Of a DNA stretch of 64,000 nt, positions 10,076 through 22,345 are shown piece by piece (position 1 is the first letter of the stretch; each line of letters starts with the position of its first letter). Origin of the DNA: Alligator mississippiensis (Eukaryota > Chordata > Crocodylia > Alligatoridae). The translations under genes and the position numbers were made by a program. Under the pieces are notes generated by a model, which was not told the origin of the DNA, ran no database searches, and was given only the letters and a program-made list of their open reading frames with translations. Location: NCBI RefSeq assembly GCF_030867095.1, contig NC_081832.1, forward strand, positions 62,357,444 through 62,421,443, given 5' to 3'.

Positions 10076-12640
10076 TTACCTGTAAGCTCCAAAGAAGGAG
10101 TAAATTCCCCTTAGTGCTCATATTTTCACATTTATGTGTTTGAGGACTATGTTTATCTATGAGCAGTTGTGCATATGTGTACATATGCTGCTGACACATT
10201 GCATCACTGAGTCCATGTGGCTTTATAGCCGTCTGAAGGTGAAAGGCAATGAATCTGTTTTAGCAGCCCTTGCTTGAGCAGATCAGGATTGAGTGTAATA
10301 GGTGAAAAGCCCCTTGAATCTGGCCTCCTGTATTTAAGTGTATGATTTATTTTGCCTGGTCATACTAAGATGCAGTCTGTGGCATATGTTTTTGTGGGAA
10401 CTGATTTTTGTGATGCCTGGAGCTTGGGAAGGGTTTGCTAAGGAAACACAGCGTGATGCAACCTTAATTTCCTCTGAAAGAGCAGTCAAGGAATGTACTG
10501 CATTGAAATGTCACTGCTTCTTCTGTCCTGATAAAACAAACCAAAGGGAGTGGATGACTGACCCCCACCCAATACAACTTAAAATCCTCCTAGGAAAAAA
10601 TAAAACAAGTTCTCCCAGCACTTTGTGTAAGGAATAATAAGATTGTGTCTGAGACAGCCAGACAAGGAGCAGTGCAGTACTTTGTGATTGGAAATACCTG
10701 TTTCTGTTACTCAGGGGCGTGGGAGGAGGGGGTATCTAGAGTGCTAAAACAAACAACTCTCTGTATCCAGCCCTCTCATTGTTACTTTATAAGGACACAG
10801 CATGGATGTTTTCTGGAGCAGAGTTGTGTCCAGAACGAATCCTCACCTTCTTGGACTCCACAGAACTGGAACGGATGGACGTTGCACACACACAGGAACA
10901 GAAGTCAAAGCTCCTCAGCCGAGGCTTTAGCTGGGCCTTGTCCAATGCTTTCTTAGAAGTGTTAGATGCAGTTATCTAGCTGGAAAATATGAAAAGGGGA
11001 AGTTCTATTCAGGAGTGATTTCAGGGATCATCTGCACCTCACATTTTGTGCTGGTTTCCAGGACAGATATATGCATAGAGAAATGGTGGAATCTCCTTTC
11101 TTCCTTTTCAGCTCTCCTCCTTGCGGTGCAGGATGCCTAAGCAGAGCAGCTGTGTTGCAGGTTCTTTACCTTTCTGTGCCAGCAAAATGAGGCAAGTATG
11201 GAGATGGAAGCCTTTGAGAGTAAGGATGGTTCTGGGTCATCTATCTGGACTGGAGATCACTTTTCAGTTCTTGTATGATAGTAGGCAAGCATGTAGGAGA
11301 TGTCTTTGGACCCTGACTCTTCCAAAGTCTGTGTCCTGCCTCTAAAATGGGGATAACATGTCTCACTCCCATTTTGTTCCATGTATTCATTTAGTCTAGA
11401 AGTATTTCAGCCTGTTTCATACTGCATGTCTGCAGTGGGGTTATGATGGAGTATACAAACCCTGTGCTGTGGGCTCAGTCAGCCCTCCCCCTTCCTGTAG
11501 GCTCAGTCAGTGTCCCTGCCTCTACACCTGCAGTAGGTATCATCAGGCTTGGAAGGAGAGGTTAAACAGGAAAATCCATCTCAGTTTGGGACTGGTCATG
11601 AAGGAGAGGAGCCTTCCAGCTCTTGCTGTGTAGGAGGGCTAGGAACTGCTTGTGAGATGGCTGTCTGTCAAAGCCTTCCTGCGGGAAGGTAGGGCTGATG
11701 AGGGACGGCCACAGAGATTTTCTTCCAGTTCTTGCTTGCTGTTCATAGTCAGACTGCTGAAGGGGTGAGAGCCAAATGCAGACCTTTCACGTTGTACATC
11801 TGGCTGGTGGCCTGGCAGCGGCTGGCTGTAAGCCTGGCAGTGATTCTGGCACAGGAGGCCTAGTCTGGGCTGGGGATCTCTAGATGCTGTTAACTAGAAT
11901 TAAGAAATATCTGCACTTGCCCTAATCAAAGCAAAAAAAGGCTTTGATATTCTGTGTTGCAACTGGGGAAGCTTCTTCCATCTTCCCACCTCCCGTGGAA
12001 ATTCTGCCTTTGTCACACCACCCCCAGGACCCCCCATGCAAGGTACCAAGTGCATCCATAGGGTTGTGAAAGACTGGATTTCTATATATGTGTCCCTGAG
12101 AGGCAAACACTGCAAGGAGTTTGGGAATCCCTTTCAATGGAGTGTCCACAAATTGAGGTGCTTTTCTGTTCCTTCGCCAAAGTATCCAGAGCTCTTGGCC
12201 TGGATGGAGCATGAGAAAAGGTCTTCTTTCAAGGTTGTTCTTGTGCTATTTCTTTTCTGGTACTTGGCATTTCCAATTCCTGGTTTCAGTCACAACCTAG
12301 GAGAGCAGCAGTAAGAGCCACTGTACCCTCACAGTCTCTCTAGTAGAGACACTGGCTGTGTTTCCATCATACACCACCTTTGGGGTTTCTTTCAAGAGCT
12401 TCATGGAATATCTTCATGGGCTATGGTAGCCCCTTCTGCTCAGTGACTAGTCCCACGTCCCCTAGCAGATGGGAGGTTGTGTCTGTCCTCTCCCAATCAT
12501 AACTTCTCCCTTTGGCAGCCATTTTGCTGCTGGGGGTCCCACACCCTGGCTCACGCTGGCTGAAGCTGGCATAAATCAGGAGCTGGCATCTGTGTGCTCC
12601 TAGCAGATTTCACTTCGGCTGATTATTCTCGGGGATGCGG
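10076..12640. other. unannotated sequence with a short MIR-like scrap
   Basis: Around 11335-11375 the string CTCTAAAATGGGGATAACAT resembles the 'cTgtaaAatggggataata' box of MIR-type SINEs. I see no gene or other confident repeat in this 2.5 kb. Confidence 0.4.
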
Positions 12641-12799
12641 GTGGTGTGTTAGCAAAATGGCATTGCAAAAGAGAGCGAGTGAGCAAGCGAGCAAGAATGT
12701 GCTGCAGGTGCATGGAAAGTGGTAAAGGAATTGCTTTGGGAATGCTACAAAGGCACAGGCATCCCTCCATGCAGTACATCCACATTTACACACGTTCGG

Positions 12800-13230
12800 A
12801 AAGCAGGGACACAATGATGCATCCCCCCTCTCTCCAATCCATTTGTCTCAATAGGTTTATTTTTCTGGGATGTGTGCATTAGCTGCTTCATCGTGATAAC
12901 TGCATCTGCCATTTCAGGCTCATCATAATCAGAGGCTCCCCCCGCCCCCTCTCCTTGAGTTGCCAGGCAGCAGGCTGATGGCTTCAACGCCCATTGGGAA
13001 CCCATTACTCAAGTCATCTTGTGAACAGGATTATTCACATTCTGCTGCTGATATTTACAGTCACAGCTGCTAAAACAGTGTTTGCAAATTTGTGTTGATT
13101 TGATTAGCTAGTTTAGTCATCATTGCTGCTAAGAGCAGGATCTGGCCATAAAATTGCATTCTGCTGCATGCAACTCTATGTAATGGCGTGTCAAAGGGAT
13201 ATTATGTTAATATCTCACATGAGAACACCG
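12800..13230. other. possible conserved non-coding (regulatory) block
   Basis: This is non-repetitive DNA with many TAAT/ATTA-type and TTTGCAAAT-like motifs, for example GTGTTTGCAAATTTGTGTTG and TTGATTTGATTAGCTAGTTT. No frame is open for long. The texture resembles vertebrate developmental enhancers, but that is an impression; only a cross-species alignment can tell. Confidence 0.25.
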
Positions 13231-14128
13231 AGTACAGGAATAGTGCAAGGGCTAGGAAGAGACCATATGGTGCACTGAAAGTCCCCCTTACAGCAATTTT
13301 ATACCATGTGCAGCCTTTCTGAACACCGGCGCTGTGTAACCCTATCACCTCCATGTTGATCGTGCAATGTCAAGTTAAAATTTTACCAATAAACCTGTCC
13401 CCACATCATCCAAGACACTGAATGCATGCACATTTCTAACTGGGTGATCTGTTCCCGAGACCAGAACTCTGTCAGAAATGGCTGTCGGAGGACATTCTGC
13501 CCACCCCTCAGTTTCTTCAGATTTCCTTCCATCCTTCCTCCTAGGATTTGGGTGTTTTAACAAATAAAAACCTTAGTAATAGTTATAGTCCCTCTGATTG
13601 TAAATACCTTTTAACGTTTCTCCTTCCTATCACCTTCAGGAAAACACGGGGGTGACCTCCATCTAAGTCTGAGGACCTGATGCCTAATGATTCCATTCTT
13701 GAGCTCCGGGCAGGGACCGAATAGGACATGAGCAGTATGGTATTCTGTTTTTCCAAATGCAGAGTCTGTTTATCCATCCTTCTTTTTAGATTTCTGGTAT
13801 CCAATGCCATGAAATACAGGTCAGAGCTTCCCACATCCCCTAGCATTTTGCTTGAAGGTGTGTCCTGGCAGTGATCATATATGCTTTCATGATCTGGAAG
13901 CTTGATTTTTGGAAGCCCCTTTTTCACTGCATAGTGGCAAGGCAGATCTGCTGCTTGCAGCTCTGGTAGCCTACAGCAGCACAATGGCTCATAGCCTTGA
14001 GCTATCAAAGTTGTCTCCAGCTAGCTTTGTGCACTTTGCTTTGGCTATCTAGCAAATGGCAGATTCAGTTTAAATTAACTTTATTGGTTCAAAACAGTCT
14101 TAGTGTGACTAGCTCCAATCATATTTAT
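13231..14128. other. unannotated sequence containing a 141-aa reverse-strand open frame
   Basis: The minus-strand frame 13583-14008 is 141 codons. Its composition is unusually protein-like for this window (for example SSDLYFMALDTRNLKRRMDK), unlike the low-complexity frames elsewhere. I recognise no domain and see no supporting gene structure, so I do not call it a gene. Confidence 0.3.
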
Positions 14129-14822
14129 GGTCATTTGTAGATGACACACTAAAGTGAGTTAAATGCCCTTTTGTACTGCTTTAATGGCATTGCTGTTTGC
14201 ACGAGTTTGCAAATTTGGTGGCATATTGTGCGTTAATTCTAGCTACTGTAGCAAATTCAGCAGCATAATGTGCCTGAAATGACTTTGGGGCGCAGCAAAC
14301 TCAAACACCTCCAAGGAGTTTTAGTTTGCTACCTTACAGCCGTGGAGGGAATCACCGGGCTCTAGGCGGCTCAGGAGCTGTGCAGACAGCCCCAGCAGGC
14401 AGCCCGGCAGCAGCCCAGGAAGGCAGGCTGCACTGAAGGGGGAAAAAAAAAAGTGTCGAGCCTGATCTTTTTTTTTTTTTCCTTCCCTGGAGCCTGCCTG
14501 CCTGTCTGAGTTGCATGGGGGCCCGGTGCTTCCCTCTGCGGCTGTGGTGCCCCTGGGACCACCCAAGCCAGGTGCCTGCGACCGGGTGCTGCCTGGGGAG
14601 GGGCCGCCACTGCCACGGAGGGAAGCACCAACCCCCACTAACCTCCCGCAGCTCAGGGACCGCTTGACCCACTGGTAGCTCACTCTCCCCTCCCCATCGC
14701 TGGAGAGCCAGGTAAGGACATGGGTGTACACGACACGAGGGTTTACTTCACCCTATATTGAGTGGTGTTTTTAAAAAAAACACTGCTTCAATTTAAACCC
14801 CCTGTGTCATCTACAAATGCCC
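14129..14822. mobile_element. 694 bp DNA transposon with 20 bp terminal inverted repeats
   Basis: The left end reads GGTCATTTGTAGATGACACA (14129-14148). The right end (14803-14822) is its reverse complement with one mismatch. The outer 150-200 bases are AT-rich. The core (14340-14720) is GC-rich and holds an A10 run and a T12 run in inverted order around a short spacer. Reverse-strand open frames cross the core but look like composition artefacts. No transposase is visible, so the element is non-autonomous. I could not find a clear target duplication, so the superfamily is open. Confidence 0.8.
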
Positions 14823-15590
14823 TTTGACCTCTTTTTCGAGCTTCTACACCGGACCAGTTCTTGTGGTTACTCACCCACTTATGATTTGAGGATTTGTCAT
14901 TGCTCCTGATGTCAGTAGCTGTCTGGGTTCTGTTGTAGCAGTCCTGGTTTTAACACTTGCTCCACCCTGAAATCCCACTTCAAAAAGTTGTTTAAAAACA
15001 TATTCCAACTTGAAGATGCCTGTATTAATAACACTTTTTTGTTGTTGTTTCCCCAAGTCCTTTGTAATTCAGCTGAGGTCAGGGTATTTTTTGGTTAGCA
15101 AGAAACTGTTATTTCACACCCAAGTGTTTTTGTCAGGATGGGGGTGTTTTCATGCAATTACAATAATTACTTCAGCAGTAAGCAAGGCCTTCATTCAATC
15201 CAGAGGCCTGCTGCTTGGCGTATGCCTCACTGCAGGAGCAGTGCTGTGGCAGAGCTCACAGAGTCATCTTCTAGTTTAGTTTTCTCCTTTAAATGGTGTC
15301 CAGTCTCTGGCTGACCAGCAAGAATTTTGTTACTATTTTTGAAATATTTTTATAGCCAGCTTCCTCTTTTTTGCTTATGTGCCTCTTCTGGATTCTCCAA
15401 TTCCTCTCAAACCAGGACAGGGAATGCACTCGCACACTTGTGTGTTTCCTCAGATTGTTGTTGGGCTTTTTCTTTTGGTTGGTTTTCAATCTTGACGAGT
15501 AACTCCTCTCTTTTCTCTCCCCTACCAATTCTTTCGTTCCTCTCTTGCACTTCTTCCTAGGCGGAACTGCATGTGACTTGGCTGGAGGCC
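14823..15590. other. unannotated sequence
   Basis: Ordinary composition, with no gene or repeat recognised. Confidence 0.45.
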
Positions 15591-15778
15591 ACCTGTATCT
15601 AGGGTGGCCATCATAGAGGACAGTCTGGTTGTCCTCTGTCCTCTATGGATATGAAACCTGACGCCTTTTCTCTTGAAGAGAAAAATAGAGGACATAAAGG
15701 AGTCAGGTTTTGTATCCACAGAGGACAGAGTAGCAGAAAACCAGGATGTCCTCTATGATGGCCACCCTACCTGTATCT
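15591..15778. mobile_element. 168 bp palindromic MITE with 22 bp terminal repeats and a 10 bp target duplication
   Basis: The element spans 15601-15768. Its first 22 bases, beginning AGGGTGGCCATCATAGAGGA, are exactly complementary to its last 22. The two halves remain alignable nearly to the centre: CTGTCCTCTATGGATATGAA against the complement of TTTTGTATCCACAGAGGACAG. It is flanked on both sides by ACCTGTATCT (15591-15600 and 15769-15778), a perfect 10 bp direct repeat. Duplications of 9-10 bp are typical of Mutator-like elements; hAT makes 8 bp and Tc1/mariner makes TA. A TA also flanks the ends if the element is trimmed by one base, so a mariner-like reading with chance flanking identity is the alternative. 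Confidence 0.9.
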
Positions 15779-16785
15779 CTCCCCAACTGCAGAGTGGATA
15801 TAGGAATCAGTCCATCCCTTGTCTTTTTACTTTTTTCACTTGAAATAACTGAGAGGTCATTCTCTCCCTCAGCTCCCTTCAGAGCTGAATATGCAGCCTT
15901 CATTTGTCTTCACAGGAAAGTCAACCTGAAGTCTTTTCTACCTCGACTTCTCCTCAATGTAACTGGGCTAGTGCCCAGGCAGAGTAAACTCACACCTTGC
16001 ACTGCTGCTACTTACCTGTTTTTAGGCCCCGGGAAATGAGACTGGCCCCAACTGTTATTTCTTGTCAATGCAAGGGATTTGTGTGGGTGCAGCAACATCA
16101 GACTGAGTAGGGTGTATGCGCAGATCTGCCTCATCCAGAATGGGATCCAAAGAGGAACCAGTACCACTATGTGTAGGTTCTGCAGGTAGGTGGATTCTGC
16201 TCCTGGTGTGCTCATGAACTTCTGCGTGGTTGTAGTGTAAAGAAGGATAAATGTGGTGTTTCTAGGTGCTGACATCTTGTTATGGCACTTCCACAGCCAG
16301 ATGTTGTTGGGGGGTGGGGGGGTGTTGTAGTGTAGTGCTGAAGTACCTTAAAGAGGCTGTCAGAATACACAGCACAGAACTATAGTAGGTGGCATCTTGC
16401 CTGGCATACTGGGTTCTTCAAACCAGGGTCTTCAAGTAATAAGAACCTGAACTGCTGCAGCATGCATTGAAGAAGCCAAACTCGTCACCTCCAGACTGTG
16501 CTCAGGGAAGGGATGTATTGTAGTACCCTCTCCAGTGGGTTACCAAACCACAGTTATGTAAAGCAGAGAGGCCTAAAGCCAATTGAAAGTGAAGCACATA
16601 CATTTCTATGGTGAGGCCATGTCCTGCTTTTGAGATTTCTGCCCAGCAGATGCTTGCAGGAGGCATATTAGATGAACAGCAAGCATGAAAGGAGACTACC
16701 AGGTAGATTTCACACACGTTTCCTGAGAAACATCCAGATAGCAAGTCTGCTGCATTCTAGGCCTGCTGTGCGCATGATCTTTCTC
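15779..16785. other. unannotated sequence with a G-rich run
   Basis: A G-rich run (GGGGGGTGGGGGGGTG) lies near 16308-16324. No gene or repeat family is recognised. Confidence 0.45.
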
Positions 16786-16789
16786 TATA

Positions 16790-16930
16790 GCTGCGTTAAT
16801 AATACTTTGTCTGAATCTTTCAGAGAGGATCTCAAAACACTTGGCAAGGGCTAGTAAGGTACAAAAGTGGAAACTGAGGCCCAGGGGAGGTAAGCGATTT
16901 GCCCAAGGTGACAAAGCATAAAAGTGGCAG
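16790..16930 (-). repeat. MIR-like SINE fragment
   Basis: GAAACTGAGGCCCAGGGGAG followed by AGCGATTTGCCCAAGGTGAC is the complement of the classic MIR 'gtcaccttgggcaaatc..ctctgggcctcagtttc' box. GAGGATCTCAAAACACTTGG just upstream matches the 'atctcaaagcactt' portion. Confidence 0.8.
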
Positions 16931-19600
16931 AGAGTGGCATTTAATGCATAATGCCCTTATACATTAAACAGAGCTGTCACTTCTCAGCAGCACTGGGAGT
17001 TTTTGCTAGAGTGAGTCCAAATTGTTTGAAGGGAAATCCTCAGCTTGTGCAAACTAACATAGTTCCATTACCCTCTGTGTGGGGCCTCCAAGATGAGGTA
17101 GGTTTGCACACAGCTTTGGGGTACAAGCCACATTCTCTCCTATTGCTGCTGTGTGATGAGACTGGAAAAATTCAGATCAGCAATTATTCCCATGTGCCCT
17201 CATCATTCAGGCTCATAGATGCCAGTTGTGTTCATGTATAACTGGAATCTTACATGCTGTGGGATTGGCTTGGCTTTTGGCCCTTTACCTCTTCCCCACC
17301 CCTCCTTCCAAGTATCTGGTGTGGGGTTGGTTGCATCTGGAGGGGAGGAATCAGAAAGTGAGAGCTTAAATGTGGGATCAAAGCAAACCTCCCAAGCAAA
17401 TCCTGTGGCTGACTAAACTGAGACTTGTTGTAAGTATTAAGTCCCTGCCTATGATATTGTAAGAGTAAATTGGAGGGTGAGGGAAAGGCTGTGAAATGGG
17501 TTCAACTATCCAAACACCTTTTCAAAGGAGAAATGGTGGAGTAATTGCAAAGGGGAAAATGACCCCTGCTTAGCTCTCCCTGCCTGCTATGTGTCAGATC
17601 AGAGGCTGTCACAGTGTGCCAGGCCCCACTAATCTGTTAGGAGGAAGCAGGGAGCAGTGGGGAATGAGAAAGGAGGGACACGTGCTGTGGTAGGAACCAG
17701 CATGTGCTTAAAGTGAGGAAGTTGGCAGATAAAAGGGAAGCTGGCATTTGTAGTGGAAATTAGTTCATTAGCAGCTTGCATGTAGGTTTTAGGGAGACTA
17801 TTATGGACGGAAAGAAGTTGGTATAATGAGCCTATATTTATTTAAATGCTTAATTATTTATTTTTAAAATGCCCCACAGTTTGGGAGGAGTTCAGAGTTC
17901 ATGAAAACCAGGATTTCACTGAAGCATCAGAAAAGTATTTACCTTGATATCCAGCACAAACTAGGCTCAGAGCGCATAGGTATCTATTGGCCTTCCCCTA
18001 TGCAGCATCCAGCTTTGCTTTCCTATGCCTAAGGTCCTGCTGATACCCCTAGGCTGTGACCTGCAGTGTCCCCTGTTAGTTTAGGCTTGACCCCATCACA
18101 GCTCTGCTCATGCACTCAAGTCCTCTGGGCAGTATTGTGACTGAAGTAGATGGCTTAGTTTTTCACACGATTAGGCAACTGATGACTGAGTATGGGCAAA
18201 AAAGATGTGAACTTTGGCAAACCAGAATGCAGTGGTCTGAAAGACCACTGTTGACTAAAAAGGGTAGGACCTCTACAAACAGTGGCTCCTCTACAGTTCA
18301 GCATGTTGCTTCAGTATTGACTCTCAGGTCTAGTATTGAATAACCCTTCACTGCCGCACCCTGATATTCCTGTGTGGTTTCCTATCCTCATAGTTTGAGA
18401 GACCAGATAAGACCCCTGCAGCTCACACTGGGCTGACTGCATGGAGACCTGCTTGATGCTCTCTGCAGTTTCTCAAACTGCTTTTGCAGATGTCATTGGT
18501 TTTTGGCATTGGGAGCCAACTCCGTTCTCTGGGCCTGCATTTCCCAGCCCTGAACCACAGACTGAGGGTGGAGGGCCGATCTCTGAGAAATATGCCCAGA
18601 TTTGTACCAGGTTTTGACAAGGCTTATCTGCTTTGCACAGATTGTTTGTCCATATGAAACAATTCCCCATCTCGCCCACATTAACATTTCCTGATGAGCC
18701 AGTGTGTTAATTTCGTACTCCACGGTTCTCTGCTCACGGGCATCTGCTGGCAAAACGGCTGCCTTCCCTTCTGTTAAACAACCGCATTTTATGGGACCCT
18801 CAGCTCTCATTCTGGGCTGTTTGGTTAGTGAATCTTCCTCTTCCTCCTAGTCAGGGTGGCATGTTCTTCCCCCTCCTCCAATTTGATCAAAAACAGAGTC
18901 TTTTTGTACTGTTTCTTTAATGAAATAAAACATACTAACCTAATCAAGACATAAAAAGATTTCTTAAAGCAGCTTCTTGGCCCTTCATCAAGTAGCATCC
19001 CTATTCTGACTGATAAACTCAAGGAGAAGCTGCCCTTTTAAGTCTCCACAGAAGACTAAATACCAAACCAAGGCATGATACTGCAAGGCCATGATAAGAG
19101 GGGACTAAATCATGAATGCTGATTGCATAGGAGGACTGAAGAGAAAGGAAGCCAGGCAGGGTAGCAGCAGTGATGCCCATTGTGCAGCTTGTGTACACAC
19201 ATCCTCTCCATCAAGATGGAAGCAAATATCTAAGAACAGGCACAGCTTATGATGATCTGCATTCGAATAGCTGGGATGTGTGGAGCATGGAGAGGGAAAC
19301 AGCAAAGGAAGAGAGTGTTTTTCTTTTAAAGTCAGTCATAGCACTTTGTCTGGCATTACCTACCACAGACAAAGCTTGTGAAGGTTTCTGATTGTTACAG
19401 GGCACTTTTCTATTTGTCACCTCTAAGCATAAGAAGAGGATCTGTCCGGTTAGGCCCCAAAGATAGTTTTTATTTCAGTAAGTATAATGCTCCCTCCCAA
19501 GATGCTTTAGTCTTTCATTCTAAATTTGAAAGGCAAATGTTATTTAAAGTATTGTCTCTACGCAATCTAAATATTGCAGTATTTAGAACCAGCAAGTGAC
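16931..19600. other. unannotated sequence
   Basis: No gene, RNA or confident repeat in this 2.7 kb. Near 17826-17870 there is an AT-rich patch. Short open frames here lack any recognisable domain. Confidence 0.45.
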
Positions 19601-19604
19601 ATTG

Positions 19605-19935
19605 ACTTAGTGCTGCCAACCCAAAAGCATATGAATTGGGCTCTACTGCAATCTTGCTGTTGTCTTAAAAATCATGAGATTAAAAACTCAAAACCGCTTG
19701 ACCACTCAGGGCCTGAGCTCTCAAGTTACTTTTCAAGCTTTTCTGTGCAACAGTAAGATCTAGAAACATACTCTTTTTATATTTATTTAATTATTTATTC
19801 AGTTTGTTTTTTCTCTTATTTTAAAATAAGAGGTGAGATTCTCAATTGCTTGATTCCCATAACTGAGGCATTAAGAACCCTCCCCCCCCCAAATATCATG
19901 AGATTTCCAATAAAATCACAGGAGTTGGCAACAAT
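19605..19935. repeat. sauropsid interspersed repeat ('TTGCCAAC..TCATGAGAT' type)
   Basis: It starts near GTGCTGCCAACCC and ends with ACAGGAGTTGGCAAC, so the two ends are weakly inverted. Inside are AAAATCATGAGATTAAAAAC and ATATCATGAGATTTCCAATA, two inward-facing TCATGAGAT boxes, and an AT-rich middle. A relative lies at 63575-63740. The family is familiar from turtle and crocodilian DNA, but I cannot name it. Confidence 0.6.
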
Positions 19936-20299
19936 GATGAGTAGGAACAGCACTGTGATGCCATGGTGATGGTTGCTATTGAAAAAATGAAGCTAGATAA
20001 ATCCAAATGAGAGTCTGCCTTTATTGGCTGGGCTGAGTGACTGTGCAAAGTGTACAGCTTAAGAGTTGAAAGGTAAATTAGATTTTTTTAGTGTTAAGAA
20101 TATACATTGTTTTTGGTTACATTTATCCAGAGGGATTTGTCTGGGTCTTTCCACACATCCCCAAAAAGTCAAGGGTCCACGGCTGGTACCTATAATTTGT
20201 CTGTGCTCTCAGGGGGCTATTTTGGGTAGAGGAAGAAGAAACTATCCACTAATCGCCTCTTGGGGATTCCTGTGACTAGGAGGTCTAAAGAGTCAAGGA

Positions 20300-20530
20300 T
20301 TTCCCTAAGCCGCATGGTCCACTGGACTAGCATGGATAAGGTACACATGTCAGTAATGTGGCTGGCATCACACCCATCGCGTTTGACTCACCAGTCTGAA
20401 TGACCTGGGTACCCATTTACAGCTAGATTGACTGAGAGCAACCTTCAAACTCCTGCCTCTGCTGTACTAAGTCACACGAACTGCTCTGTTACCATCCCCT
20501 ACCACAATTAGGGAGTAGTGGGAGAGGTAC
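20300..20530 (+). repeat. unnamed dispersed repeat (relative at 40.5 kb)
   Basis: The 45 bases at 20401-20445 (GGTACCCATTTACAGCTAGA, then TTGACTGAGAGCAACCT) match the reverse complement of 40501-40545 (about 36 of 43 positions). The edges of the repeat are unknown. Confidence 0.55.
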
Positions 20531-22100
20531 TCTCAGCTCTTAGATCTCTCTCCCCAACAAGATGTAGGCCCAGGGTTATAATGTAGAAGGATCAGCTGTG
20601 AAGGATGAGGCTGATGTTTCATGCTCAGATGATCCTTAGCTGGTCTCAGGGGGACTGTAGTGGGCAGCAGCTACTCAGTCTAGTCCTGGCTAGCGGCAGA
20701 GGTGTGCCAGGGGCTGTAAGACAACTGTATGGGGCAGTGGGAAGCAGCATCCCCTACCTCCGCTCTCCCACCCCTACCCCATGGTGAAACGGCAGATTCA
20801 GACATTTCCATTGGAAATTGCATATTCTGTGTCAGAAAGCTCAGACTCCTGTTCCTAATCCCCAACCTCTAGCTCTGAGGGTCATATTTTAGTGCCACAA
20901 GAGACCACAGGATGGGAACCTCTGATCTGATCAATCACTCTGTCTAGCTACTGTATTTTGACTGTGCTTATTACATCAGTAATGAAGCATCAAGCTTATG
21001 CAGACCCATTTTTATGATCTTTAACGTCCCTTAATTATATGGTAGGCAGCAGTTCAGTGACTTGGTAACTTGTTCCTATTTGGATCAATTGGTCAAATCA
21101 GCTTTTTCCATGCATGGTCGTGCAGCTGACGCCTGTTCTGTCTGGGCAATGACAGTTGTTCTGCGATACTTTTGTATAAAAGCTGCTATCACATTACACA
21201 GCGTGTAGGATGTATCAGTGCATCTTACTGGAGTGGTGTTGCTTCTTATTAGCATTCAGTGGTGTGAATCTGAACTGTTGAAGCTATTGCATGTTGGGAG
21301 TTGCTGGGGTTTATTTTACACATTGCAATGACTTCACTGGAATTGTTGGGAGGCGAAAGCTTAAGGAAAGCGCCAGTTCTCTCTCTGCAGACGTGTTGGT
21401 GCTGTGCCGTAAGTGACTTTCCCTGCACTCTTCAACAGATCAGGCTAGCTCAGATGTATGGACCCAAAGATAGGGTAGGTCACCGCTTTAACATATCCTA
21501 ATGAAGATAATTTGCTTGGCCCTGACAACAAGTCATCAAGTGAGACAGTCCCTCCACCTCCACCCCCCATCCCGGAGAATCCCTGTAGGATGTGGCTAAT
21601 AAATCAGCTCCGAAAACAACTGCTGCACTCCATCCTTAAGCCACTGGATGGTGTGTGATCCTGCAAGTGGGAGGTGCCAAGAGTCAGCTCTGCTGGCTGG
21701 CACTGTCAGCACTCAGCTGACATTAAAACAAACACCCTTTCTACAAAGGGCAGGCTGAGCACTTGGTATTTGCAATGAAAACTTCTGGCCAGATCACATG
21801 AATCACCCAGGGCTACTGTGCTGTGCCCCACCTGTTCAGAACAGGCCTGCTGGGAGGAGAGCCTTTTGCCCCACTTATTCCTCAGAGGAGCTCTGCTGAT
21901 GCGGTGCTGCTCCTGTCTTGATAATTCTTGATTTTCTTCCCAAAAAACCCTCTTCCCCTAAATTTCCAGTATGTTAGCATGTAAAATGCACATAGACACT
22001 GTCTGACATGCTTCAGAGTTGAACCGAACACAAAATGGTGCTCGTCTCCCTTGTGTTTGCGGGACCATTCTCCTAGCCTTGCTGTGAGGACCCCATCTTG
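20531..22100. other. unannotated sequence
   Basis: No gene or repeat family recognised. Confidence 0.45.
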
Positions 22101-22104
22101 CTAA

Positions 22105-22345
22105 GGGGAAACTGAGGCAGAGCACCATACACAGCGGTTAAAATCATAAGGGGAAATCACGTAGCTGAGCTGAGATGAAAAGCCCAGGTCAGCAGACTTG
22201 CAGAGCTCCTCTGTACAGCGTCTGAGCACGCACAGGCACACTGTGCAGGTCTCAGGGCATTTTAAAGAAATCTTCTAGATGAGGAAACTGGAGCCCAGGG
22301 AGGTGAAGCTAATGTCTAAGGTCACTCAGTGTCTCATGCACACTG
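22105..22345 (-). repeat. MIR-like SINE fragments
   Basis: Two stretches carry the MIR complement signature. One is GGGGAAACTGAGGCAGAGCA near 22107. The other, stronger one is TAGATGAGGAAACTGGAGCC with AGGGAGGTGAAGCTAATGTC and AAGGTCACTCAG at 22275-22330. They may be one or two insertions. Confidence 0.7.
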
